Shown one piece after another: positions 54,493-64,000 of a stretch of 64,000 nucleotides of DNA. The stretch is from Pisaster brevispinus (lineage: Eukaryota; Echinodermata; Asteroidea; Forcipulatida; Asteriidae). Below the pieces are notes generated by a model. It was not told the DNA's origin. It saw nothing but the letters and a program-made list of their open reading frames with translations, and did not search any database. Every line of letters begins with the position of its first letter. Positions within the stretch are counted from its first letter, which is position 1. The translations under genes and the position numbers were made by a program. The stretch is from contig JAMKCF010000019.1 of the NCBI GenBank assembly GCA_023634235.1, positions 3,782,001 through 3,846,000 of the forward strand, in the 5' to 3' direction.

Positions 54493-56480
54493 TGAGGATG
54501 TTGAAGGAGTTTCACCTCGCTCAAATGTCAACACTGACTAATAGCGTTATAAACATAACACAAGATTAAGATGTTTTCGATTAAGCCCACGAGTTGTTTG
54601 AAAACTAAGACATTATTAAAATGGGATAAGGATTGTTGAAGAAGCTGAGAATGTTTTGGGATGTCATTGACAAGAGATAAACTTTGCATGAGGAGTTCCA
54701 CACTGGACTTATAACAATAACTGCAGCAAGTTGTAAAACCATCAAGACCAGTGCACTGCACACGATAACTCTTAATGGAAACATATGTAAAGAGTAGATT
54801 CTTTCCGAAATTCTGATAAAATTCGATGGTCTCGTTTTTGTGAAAGCAATGAAAACTTGGTTTGTTTCGTCAGGGATGTTGTGTGCATTCATATCGGGCA
54901 TATTTCCATTTTGGGCAATCAGAATAAGCAACTGTGATCTATTGTTACTGTGAACGTTTGAAGGAAAGATTTATAGCGAGGAATGCCAATTGCTATAAAC
55001 TTCATTATCAATTAGACCATCGGGCTGAAATTCATAATAGTTCCTCTGTTTTGTCCAATCTTGTGATTAAACTACGTAGACAACATTGGCATTGGTGGGT
55101 TTTCGAATTCCACTCGAAAGTAACATGCCTGTGAATAATTTTCAAAGGACTCCCCAAAGTACTGACCAAGTACTTCACACACACTGGTTTATGCGTAAAG
55201 CCAAATAATATTCCTTATCCCCGATATAAACTTAACATGTTGCAAGACATTTGCTCTAGAATGACAAAGGTCGTGGGTTTGAATCCCATCCGAGTAATTT
55301 GCCTATGGAATTTGTTTCACAGAATTTGTGATAGTGCTTCAAACACATCTGAGTACAGGTAAAACCCAAGTATTATTCTTTATCCCCGATGCAAATTAAA
55401 TCAACAATATTTTGTATAAATTGTATAATTTAACAAATTATGTTTAATGTTTTATTTTTTGCACAGTGCATTCAGAACTTTTACTCAACACTATGCTTGT
55501 GTAGGGGCCATTTATTCCCCAGTTCAAAGACTGAGCCGGTCTATAACTCTATATCACATGTTAATACACCCCAATGTGACCAGTCTTCAACCAGTCAAAG
55601 TAAACCCTCCTAGGTATCTACTCATGTGTCTAATACCAGTAGTTATGTTGATGTGAACCATCATACAGTAGAACGCCGCTGAAACGGACACTGCAGTAAT
55701 GAACAATCCGCTATACCGCACACGACGTCTGGCTCCCAATTTTAGTGCACAAAAAACATGATGAACATTTGCCACAACATATAGGTGCCAGACGGACAAT
55801 TTTATTTTCAGATGACGAAGTAGAAGTCAATCTTGATCGTCTACTAAAAATAGCATTTGAAAGTGAACAACTAGCAAATTGGTCATGGGAGTCACAGTTA
55901 AAGAGTGAAAAAAGAAAAATACATGTATGTTTTTTTTACTGTTTTCAACGATGTGTTTCAGACTCGAGGGATCAAAACTAATGACCTTTCTCATTCCTCA
56001 CAAACCATAGCATTTCAAGCAAAAGATGCTCTGGGAAATTTTCCATCATGAAGTTGTGTACAAATCTGTGAACATTTCTATTTTCTTATCAATGTTCTGC
56101 ACACCCTTTAAGTTATACACAAACTGAGTTTTCACAAACAATCCAAAACAACAACGTTGTTTGTTTTGTTTGTATAGCACCTGAATTTTGTGACGTCTGA
56201 GTGAGTATACTGGACACTGGTTTAGCCTACCATTACCAATGAGTAAACTTAATGTTGATGCAAATAAAGCAAGCAGCAAACCAGTTGAGTGTTATTTGCT
56301 AACAGGAGTCAAGGCCATACTTTACATCAAATTTAGGTAAATACGCGTGAGTTACAGGATGCATTATGACTGCATGGTAAGCTACAACTGATTTACTCAA
56401 TTCTTACCTTGATCACTTATAGTTGTATTTAAAAATTCACACAATCCAATAGCTTGATGGCTAGCTTTTACAATAAGGCC
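54493..56480. repeat. 3' flank of lectin gene 2, part of the segmental duplication
   Basis: It aligns with the flank of gene 1, but with about 0.8 kb of extra sequence (about 55070-55870). The insert contains a B-box-like ggtcgtgggtttgaatccca at 55268 (possible SINE relic), a repeated ttatccccgat phrase at 55218 and 55380, and cagtagaacgccgctgaaacgg at 55668, which recalls ends of pogo/Tigger-type elements. Confidence 0.65.
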
Positions 56481-57598
56481 TCGTCTCAGCGCATCAATTT
56501 GAAAACAAAAGGTTTCTGTTTTGACTGAGGAATGTGAACTTCTTTCAAGATTTGCTTACTTTTGGTTGGTGAAATCAAAACAAGAAACTAAATGTTTGGT
56601 AAAAAAAAAAACACCTTGTAATAATGAGATGGAATTAATTCATAGTTCGCATTGATCAAAATTAGTTTTATTTCATCTGAAAAACAATAATAAACTCAGA
56701 CTCTGATTTACAATTTATAATTTCTTTGTTTCGGGAAGCAAAAGTTAAGATTGATTTCAACCTTAACTGTACTCTCAAATCAATGTTAGTTTCACACTTG
56801 ATCCAAATCAGTCAGAAAGAAGCAAAACAACTACTATAAAAAAGTGGGGTTTTTTTAAAGTCAAAAGCACAAACTTCAAGTTTAATATTTATCTATTGAT
56901 TCAAATATGGCTCTTCATTTAATTCTGTAGCAAAATCCCCTCAGTTATAGATATTCTTCCTCTTAGAAAACTGAAAGAGTTATTGTTTTTTCCAGTTTGT
57001 CATACCTTCTTTTGATGGCCCATAACTAGTACCTTTTATAATACACTTCCCCCCATGTATGCATCCACCTTTGTTTACAATCTCTATGGAGGCTGCCATC
57101 TTTGTTTTGGTCACATGATCAGGTTTTACTAAAACTGTTTTATATTAATTGTATGGATTCTTATGTTTGTTCAAGGCATCTTTTTCTATCTACAATTAAG
57201 TTTTTGTCTTTTTATATGGCTATTTTATTTAATTTGGCATAACATGAAAAATGCCTAATTTCCCATAATGCTTTGCTGCTGAGAAAATGCACTGCTCTTC
57301 TCACATGTGACAGCTCCAGTGCTGATGATAGCGTTGTAGAATAATAATGTAATTTCCCTGAACTTCATACAAACTAAGCTCACCCACTACAGGCCCACGA
57401 GGTAATGATTGTCTTATTTTACAAATGTTTACTAATTATGTTCTAAAAATCATATGATTAAGATGAAAGATCAGTGGTTTATTAGATCAAAGTTTGTGTC
57501 CTTGTAAATGAACAGTACCTTGCATTTCACCTATGTTCATATACACTTATAATGATTTAGGGTTCTTGCGTATAAATTATCTTAGGCTATTCCTTAAT
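56481..57598. other. intergenic or start of LTR element, boundary not visible
   Basis: AT-rich sequence without recognised exons. The left LTR border could lie near 57306 or 57599, but cannot be fixed because the 3' LTR is outside the window. Confidence 0.45.
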
Positions 57599-58553
57599 TG
57601 TTGAGATCTATCCTCATTATTAGTGTTGCTATTTTCCTGTTTGCTAGATCTCACGATGTCCATGTAATCGGATGGTCTTGGTACAACTACAAGTACAATA
57701 CAATAATAAAGACCCAGAGTCGAGACACCAGTTAGAACGTGTTCGCCACTCATGACTCAATTTTGTATGCGTGATGGTAATTGGTAGTCGGGTGCAGCTA
57801 CAGTGAGATCTCCACGCCCCCTGGATCCAGAAGTAAAACGTACAAGCGTGGAAAGTAGCCAGAAGTTTTTTTCTCACCCAACCCATGCTAATCATAACGA
57901 GGTCAGGTGAGGAGGCAAGTAGCATCAAACACAGCAATCAAGGATCGTATGACGATGAGAACTTAGAGTTTAGACGCAGCATCGTGTGGACCATCTGATG
58001 CAAGAATCAGCACAATAACGGAGACGAACCGAGAGACGAGTGAGCTGATCAACTAAGAAGTAAGCTTTGCTGGACCACGCGAACTGTACAAACTGTATAT
58101 TCAACTTGACATTGAACAGTTAATCATTGACGGTGAGACAATTAACTTTGAAGTGCTGTGTAAAATCGTTTAGGGAATTGGAGTGTTTGTGAACATTATC
58201 TTTTACATTTGATCACTGCTTTGGAAATATCCTTTTATTCCAAATTATTTTTCCTATTATTTTGGCAAATTTACTCCAACTCGTATATTGATTGTTTATA
58301 ATTGATTTGCTCATTTTTTATTATATTCATGTATTGCACATTGACATACATAATCCCTGTTACTTAAATACTAAAGGATACTTTGCTACTAAAGGATACT
58401 CTTGCTACAACAAGTTTTAAGGTGATTGGGTTGTAGCTAAAGTGAAGGTGAACCCCCGTGTCAATCAACAGTAGCACAAGTACATGTACATGTAATTTTT
58501 GAAAGGGTGTCGTTGAAATTATCTGGCATTGCTGTTGTTCCTACATTTTTGCA
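57599..58553 (+). other. presumed 5' LTR and untranslated leader of the BEL/Pao element
   Basis: A TATAAA (57571-57576) and an AATAAA (57705-57710) stand in the order expected for an LTR promoter and R region, followed by about 840 bp of closed leader before the gag start. No primer binding site could be assigned. This is positional inference only. Confidence 0.4.
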
Positions 58554-61500
58554 ATGGCTAGCAAGGAAGTGAATGAGCAAGTAAATAAGCTTGAAGAAGA
58601 GATAGAAGATTACACAACAACCCTTGAGACAGTGGATGATCCTGCTGAAAGAGAAAGGATTTTGGAAGCCATCAATCACAGGCAAGACAAAATTATTAAA
58701 TTGAGTAATGCAGCCGATAGCGAATCTACAGTTCGGAAAAGTAGCAGGACGTGGCAACCAACAGCAAAGATGTCTGAACTGCAAGCCGCAGAGAAAGCTA
58801 AGAGAGAAAGGAGATTAAAGAAAGACTTTGATCACAAGTATGAATCTTGGAAGGAATGCTGCAAAAACGCTAGGAAGGGTTTGAAGGGCTTCTGTACGGA
58901 GTATAGTTTGAGCAGAATATCTTCATCATTGCACATTGCCCGAAATGAACTGATCGAAGTATATGAGGCATGCCGAGAACTTGGCCTACCTGAACAAGAT
59001 GTGCGGCGCCGGGTTGACACTTGTGAAGCCATAGCTAAACAGCTACTGAGAGTGGTTGCAGAAAAGGAAGACCCTGATGCGGATGTTTCAAGGCCATTAA
59101 GAAATGTGCTCCACGATGATGAAAATGCATCAATCTTTTCTTCAGCACCATCTAGTCAAAGGTTGTCTTCCCTGTCAGAAAGTCCATCAGTGATGCGAGT
59201 AAAGGCTGCTGCCGAATTAGCGGCTCAAGAGGCTGAGTTAAAGATTTTGGAAACGAAGCAGAAAAAACAAGCAGAACTCGATGAATTACAACGACAACAA
59301 GAGATGAAAAGGAGAGAAATCGAGCGACTAGATAGAGAGAAGGAATTGAACAAGGCCCGTGCACAATTTGAAGTATTTGACCAGGAGTGCAAGAGTGTTC
59401 ACAGCATCAATACAGGTCATTCGCTTGACAAATCACACCATGAAACAGTTGAAGTGAAAGCAGATGGAGCACAGAAGAAACAACTGAATTCAGCCCAAGC
59501 ATCCGAAGATGGTCCATTAGCAGTCCTGGCCCGCAGTTTCAAAGACTGCATGTCACTACACAAATTGCCCCCACCGGAACCAAGTGTGTTTACAGGTGAG
59601 GCCATTCGCTATGTGGAGTGGAAGGCCAGCTTTAAGACCCTCATCGAGTCGAAGGCCATCTCAACAATGGAGAGAGTTTATTATCTCAAGAGATACTTGG
59701 GCGGTGAAGCGCTGAGAGCAGTACAAGGCTTCTTTTATAACACTTCAAACGAATCCTATGAGGGGGCATGGCAGCTGCTTGAAGAGCGTTATGGTCATCC
59801 TTTCAAAATACAGAAGGCCTTCAGAGATAAGCTAGCGAGTTGGCAGAGGATCAGCCCAAGAGATGCTAATGGTTTACAACAGTTTGCAGATTTTCTGAAG
59901 GCATGCAATGATGCCATGCCTCATGTCCCTGCTCTACAAATTTTGAATGACTGTGAGGAAAACCGGCGACTGTTGTCAAAGTTGCCTGATTGGGCAGCAG
60001 CTCGCTGGAATCGCAAAGTCACACAGACGCTAGACGACACTGGTAACTACCCTGGGTTTGAAGAATTTGTAAAGTATGTACGCAAAGAAGCTCGTGTGGC
60101 ATGTAACCCTATCTCATCCTTGCACGCATTAAAGGGAGCAGAGACCTCTGGGACGGACGAAACTAAAGGAGGCGATAAAAGGAAAATCAACCGAAGCAAG
60201 GGTACAACTTTCACAATCGAGTCAAGGGAAGTTAAGAAGTCCAACGAAAGTCACTTGCCTGCTAAAACAGCTTTCCAGCCCAAACCTTGCCAGTTCTGCC
60301 AGTCCACAGAACACCACATAAGCAAATGCTCGGGCTTCGCAGGAAAGCAACTAGAGGACAGAAAGAAGTTTGTCCAAGAAAATAGACTTTGCTTTGGTTG
60401 CCTGAAAAAGGGACACCTTTCAAAGGAATGTCGACGAAAGCTTACCTGTGACATATGCAAAGGAAAGCACCCTACCATGCTTCATTGTAACATAACAGAG
60501 AGTGACTCTTACCAAAGAGAGGTGAGGGCACCAAAGAAGGAGGAAACAGCACGTTCTTGTGGTGTCCAGGTGGGAAGTGCAAAGGGGACCTCAATGATAG
60601 TCCCAGTATGGGTGTCAGCAGCAGAAACACCTTCAAGGGAAGTTCTCACTTACGCTCTGTTGGACACTCAAAGTGACAGCACATTTATACTGGACAACAC
60701 TGCCAGATCTATTTCGGCCTCTTGTGAACCAGTGCGACTGAAGCTTTCCACCATGACTTCAACATCTTCTTTGATAGATTGCAGTGCTATCACAAACCTG
60801 CTGGTGAGAGGAATGTCTTCATCTAACAGAATACGAATTCCACGGTCGTATACTAGGGAGTTCATACCAGTGGACAAGTCCCATGTTCCTACCGCAGACA
60901 CCGCTAGGGGATGGTCTCACCTCAACAGCGTAATCCATGAGATAGCACCGCTACAAGACTGTGAGGTGGGAATGCTCATCGGATATAATTGTCCACAAGC
61001 TTTGGCACCCCGACAAACCATAGTTGGATCAGACGAAGAACCATATGCTGTCAAGACAGATCTTGGTTGGACCATCGTTGGATGTGTTGAGCCTAGTTCC
61101 AACTGTTACACTACCAGCATCTGCCACCGAGTCTCGGCAAAGGAGGTCCCATGCATATCGCCTATGAACATAATTAGTGTACTTGAAGCCGATTTCTCAG
61201 AAAAACACCATGCTGAGAAGACAATATCCCAAGAAGATATCAAGTTTATCAATACCCTGGAGACTAACATTCACTACACAAGCAGTGGCCATTACAGTAT
61301 GCCTCTTCCTTTCAAAAATGGCAAACCCATTCTGCCAAATAATAGGAGAACAGCAGCAGTCAGGCTTCATCACCTCAACAGAAAGTTTGACACAAACCAA
61401 CAGTACCAATCTGACTATAAAAGATTCATGGAAGACGTCATTGAGAAAGGCGATGCTGAGAAAGTTGAAAGCCAAGGAGAGGAAGGCAGGGTTTGGTATA

Positions 61501-64000
61501 TCCCACATCACGGAGTGTACCACCCTCAAAAACCAGGAAAAATTAGAGTGGTTTTCGATTGTTCTGCACGCCACGGTGGTACATCGCTAAATAGTCATCT
61601 CCTTACTGGTCCCGATTTGATAAACAAATTATTTGGAGTTCTGTGTCGGTTCAGAGAACATCCCATAGCAGTCATGTGTGACATTGAGAGGATGTTCCAC
61701 CAGTTTCTTGTGGATGAAGAAGACCGTGACTACTTACGGTTCCTATGGTGGGAGAATGGTGAAACAAGCAACAAGCCTCAGGAATACCGCATGAAGGTAC
61801 ACCTATTTGGTGCAGCATCATCCCCAGGATGTGCCAATTACGGCTTGAAACACTTAGCAAATCAGCATGAGAATGAGTTTCCATTGACAGCATCGTTCAT
61901 TAAGAGGAACTTCTATGTAGACGACGGTCTGAAAAGCACTGAAACTGTAGAGGAAGCAAAAGGATTGGTAAAAGAGGCTCAGGAGATATGTGCCAGAGGA
62001 GGGCTACGGCTCCACAAATTCATCTCAAACAGCAGAGAAGTCATGGAAATCATTCCGGTGGATGATCGTGCCGCTGGAGTGAAGAATGTGGATCTCGGCC
62101 GTGATGATCTTCCCACAGAGAGAGCACTCGGTATCCAATGGTGTGTAGAAACAGATATGTTTAACTTCCACATCCAAGCCAAGGATCACTCATTAACCCG
62201 CAGGGGAATCTTGTCAACGGTAGCCTCCATCTATGACCCTCTCGGGTTCCTTGCCCCTTTTGTTCTCATTGGCAAGGGAATCCTCCAGGAAATGTGCCAA
62301 AGTGGAGTGAACTGGGATGATCCACTTCCTGACAACCTACGCCCTCGGTGGGAGAAGTGGAAGGACGACATCATCAACTTGAAGGAAATTCAGATACCAC
62401 GGTGCTACATACCAAGTGGTTTTGGGCGGGTCGTCGCTGTGGAGCTCCATCATTTCTCTGATGCCAGTACAAGCGGGTATGGTCAGTGTTCGTATCTGCG
62501 ATTTGTCGGAGAAGATAAGGTTCATTGCACTCTAGTAGCTGGAAAGGCCAGAGTTGCTCCAGTCAAAATAGTCACAATTCCACGACTAGAGTTGACGGCT
62601 GCTGTAGTGTCAGTGCTGATGAGTCATATGATCAAGGAGGAGCTGGATGTCACCATCAACCAGGAGTTTTTCTGGACAGACTCCCAAGTCGTGCTTGGCT
62701 ACATAGGCAATAAGGCTAAACGTTTTCATGTATTTGTGGCCAACAGAATCCAGAAAATCTGTCAGTTCTCTGAGCCCTGTCAGTGGCACTATGTATCAAC
62801 AGAGGTAAATCCTGCTGACCATGCCTCTCGAGGAGTATTCGCAAAGGACCTGCTTGCTTCAAACTGGTTCAGAGGCCCAGGATTCCTATGGGACAAGGAG
62901 TTGGCAATACCAGAAGAACCAGTACACCAACTTAAGGTTGGTGATCCTGAGGTGAAGAATGTAGCATCATTCCAGATTACTGTTGCGCCAAGATTGTTCG
63001 ACTTGGAGGAACGTCTGTCTCGCTTCTCTGACTGGACAAAGGTTTTGGGAGCTGTAGCACGCATAAGACGGTTAAGTAAGAAAGAGAAGGCTACTCATAC
63101 CCTCTCTACACCACGAGAAAGACAGGAAGCAGAGATACACATTGTGAGGCTAATTCAAGGACGAGCCTTTCCAGAGGAAATCCAATCATTGACTAGCTCA
63201 AAGGGAGTGTTGAAAACTGCCAAAATCTTCAACTTGAATCCATTTCTGGATAATGCGGGAGTTCTTAGAGTTGGAGGACGCCTGAAAAATGCAGAGGTTC
63301 CAGAGGACATCAAGTATCCAGCCATCCTACCAAAGAGTAGCAATCTCACAAGATTGCTCATTTCACACTTTCATAACAAGGTTCAACACCAAGGACGAGG
63401 AATGACCTTTAATGAAGTAAGAGCTAGTGGGTACTGGATAATTGGAGGAGTAAAGGTAGTAGCCACTCATATCCACAAGTGTGCTGAATGTCGCCGCCTG
63501 CGTCGTCCAATTGAAGAGCAGAAGATGGCCAACCTCCCCAAGGATAGAGTAGAACCTTCACCACCCTTTACGTTCTGTGGTATTGACTGCTTCGGGCCAT
63601 TTATTGTGAAAGAAGGCAGGAAGGAGTTGAAGAAGTATGGACTGCTGATCACATGTATGTGCTCGCGTGCCGTACACATTGAGATGTTGGATGATATGAC
63701 TACGGATTGCTTCATCAATGCTCTTCGTTGCTTCATTGCCATGAGAGGTCCCGTACAACAATTACGTTCTGACCAGGGATCCAATTTTGTGGGAGCAAAA
63801 AATGTATTCCAGGAAGCTATGAAGGAAATGGATGCAGAGAGAATTCAAATCTTCCTAGCGAAGCGTCAGTGTGAGTTCATCATGAATGCCCCACACGCAA
63901 GTCATGCTGGAGGTGTGTGGGAGCGCCAAATCAAAACAGTGAGGAGTGTTTTGTCATCCATCATTCAGCAGTCACCATGTAGACTTGACACAGCAACTTT
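58554..64000 (+). CDS. BEL/Pao retrotransposon Gag-Pol polyprotein, intact, cut by the window edge
   Basis: A single frame from the ATG at 58554 stays open for 1815 codons to the last base. Domains in order: an N-terminal charged coiled-coil gag with a DUF1759-type segment (about residues 320-480), and three CCHC-like zinc knuckles (about 578-645; CQFC...HHISKC, CFGC..KGHLSKEC, CDIC.GKH). Then come a retropepsin of the BEL type with LLDTQS (702), reverse transcriptase with YVDD (1121-1124), and RNase H with FSDAS (1301). The integrase has an HHCC head (about 1605-1648) and catalytic Asp1678, Asp1740 and Glu1790. No stop or frameshift was found, so the copy is young and may still be active. 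Only the end of the integrase and the 3' LTR are missing. It makes virus-like particles in the cytoplasm and inserts into host DNA; an env gene is not visible. Confidence 0.96.
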   Translation, partial: MASKEVNEQVNKLEEEIEDYTTTLETVDDPAERERILEAINHRQDKIIKLSNAADSESTVRKSSRTWQPTAKMSELQAAEKAKRERRLKKDFDHKYESWKECCKNARKGLKGFCTEYSLSRISSSLHIARNELIEVYEACRELGLPEQDVRRRVDTCEAIAKQLLRVVAEKEDPDADVSRPLRNVLHDDENASIFSSAPSSQRLSSLSESPSVMRVKAAAELAAQEAELKILETKQKKQAELDELQRQQEMKRREIERLDREKELNKARAQFEVFDQECKSVHSINTGHSLDKSHHETVEVKADGAQKKQLNSAQASEDGPLAVLARSFKDCMSLHKLPPPEPSVFTGEAIRYVEWKASFKTLIESKAISTMERVYYLKRYLGGEALRAVQGFFYNTSNESYEGAWQLLEERYGHPFKIQKAFRDKLASWQRISPRDANGLQQFADFLKACNDAMPHVPALQILNDCEENRRLLSKLPDWAAARWNRKVTQTLDDTGNYPGFEEFVKYVRKEARVACNPISSLHALKGAETSGTDETKGGDKRKINRSKGTTFTIESREVKKSNESHLPAKTAFQPKPCQFCQSTEHHISKCSGFAGKQLEDRKKFVQENRLCFGCLKKGHLSKECRRKLTCDICKGKHPTMLHCNITESDSYQREVRAPKKEETARSCGVQVGSAKGTSMIVPVWVSAAETPSREVLTYALLDTQSDSTFILDNTARSISASCEPVRLKLSTMTSTSSLIDCSAITNLLVRGMSSSNRIRIPRSYTREFIPVDKSHVPTADTARGWSHLNSVIHEIAPLQDCEVGMLIGYNCPQALAPRQTIVGSDEEPYAVKTDLGWTIVGCVEPSSNCYTTSICHRVSAKEVPCISPMNIISVLEADFSEKHHAEKTISQEDIKFINTLETNIHYTSSGHYSMPLPFKNGKPILPNNRRTAAVRLHHLNRKFDTNQQYQSDYKRFMEDVIEKGDAEKVESQGEEGRVWYIPHHGVYHPQKPGKIRVVFDCSARHGGTSLNSHLLTGPDLINKLFGVLCRFREHPIAVMCDIERMFHQFLVDEEDRDYLRFLWWENGETSNKPQEYRMKVHLFGAASSPGCANYGLKHLANQHENEFPLTASFIKRNFYVDDGLKSTETVEEAKGLVKEAQEICARGGLRLHKFISNSREVMEIIPVDDRAAGVKNVDLGRDDLPTERALGIQWCVETDMFNFHIQAKDHSLTRRGILSTVASIYDPLGFLAPFVLIGKGILQEMCQSGVNWDDPLPDNLRPRWEKWKDDIINLKEIQIPRCYIPSGFGRVVAVELHHFSDASTSGYGQCSYLRFVGEDKVHCTLVAGKARVAPVKIVTIPRLELTAAVVSVLMSHMIKEELDVTINQEFFWTDSQVVLGYIGNKAKRFHVFVANRIQKICQFSEPCQWHYVSTEVNPADHASRGVFAKDLLASNWFRGPGFLWDKELAIPEEPVHQLKVGDPEVKNVASFQITVAPRLFDLEERLSRFSDWTKVLGAVARIRRLSKKEKATHTLSTPRERQEAEIHIVRLIQGRAFPEEIQSLTSSKGVLKTAKIFNLNPFLDNAGVLRVGGRLKNAEVPEDIKYPAILPKSSNLTRLLISHFHNKVQHQGRGMTFNEVRASGYWIIGGVKVVATHIHKCAECRRLRRPIEEQKMANLPKDRVEPSPPFTFCGIDCFGPFIVKEGRKELKKYGLLITCMCSRAVHIEMLDDMTTDCFINALRCFIAMRGPVQQLRSDQGSNFVGAKNVFQEAMKEMDAERIQIFLAKRQCEFIMNAPHASHAGGVWERQIKTVRSVLSSIIQQSPCRLDTAT

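Noticed and set aside
55745..55981. 78-codon plus-strand frame with an acidic middle
   Set aside because: It lies in the insert within the lectin 3' flank, overlaps duplicated non-coding sequence and has no recognised relation; perhaps a fragment of an old element.

Overview
This is a eukaryotic, AT-rich, intron-containing and repeat-dense window, almost certainly from a marine invertebrate and most likely an echinoderm (sea star or relative). Four things point there: small secreted C-type lectins of the echinoidin type, an intact BEL/Pao retrotransposon, TTAA-flanked inverted-repeat elements of the AAAGGCAG type, and tRNA-derived SINEs of kinds common in echinoderm genomes. The species assignment is an inference from memory of such sequences. 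Nothing suggests operons, CRISPR or other prokaryotic structure.

Layout. 1-2.9 kb: the last three coding exons (+) of a receptor tyrosine kinase. Its 3' flank is repeated in diverged form 1.9 kb downstream. 6-9.7 kb: two TTAA-flanked palindromic MITEs and exons of a minus-strand gene of an uncharacterised family, with a candidate first exon near 9.5 kb. 11-21 kb: a 39-bp minisatellite (12.8-13.9 kb), a well-spliced candidate exon (15.8 kb), and six tandemly duplicated exon-plus-intron cassettes (17.4-20.3 kb). 21-34 kb: mainly non-coding AT-rich DNA, a MITE with a perfect 32-bp palindrome, a convergent pair of tRNA-like sequences, a nested satellite with telomere-like TTAGGG tracts, and a SINE. 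34.2-39.1 kb: a degenerate SINE, then two arrays of a 26-bp minisatellite that share the same 70-bp left flank, separated by a repeat rich in TGACGTCA palindromes and 33-bp hairpins. 39-42.2 kb: a CCAAT-box cluster and a minus-strand fragment of a TARBP1-like 2'-O-methyltransferase that has lost key motif-1 residues. 42-57 kb: two single-exon C-type lectin genes in a diverged segmental duplication, with several palindromic elements, a 1.36-kb TTAA-flanked DNA element and another SINE. 57.3-64 kb: a BEL/Pao element whose gag-pol frame stays open from 58554 to the window edge.

The genes do not form a visible pathway. The biologically richest part is the lectin pair. A block of about 290 bp covering the start of the gene is identical apart from one silent base. 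The sugar-binding half and both flanks are strongly diverged. That pattern fits gene conversion combined with diversification of the binding face. Most long reading frames in the window are artefacts of tandem repeats and were not annotated.
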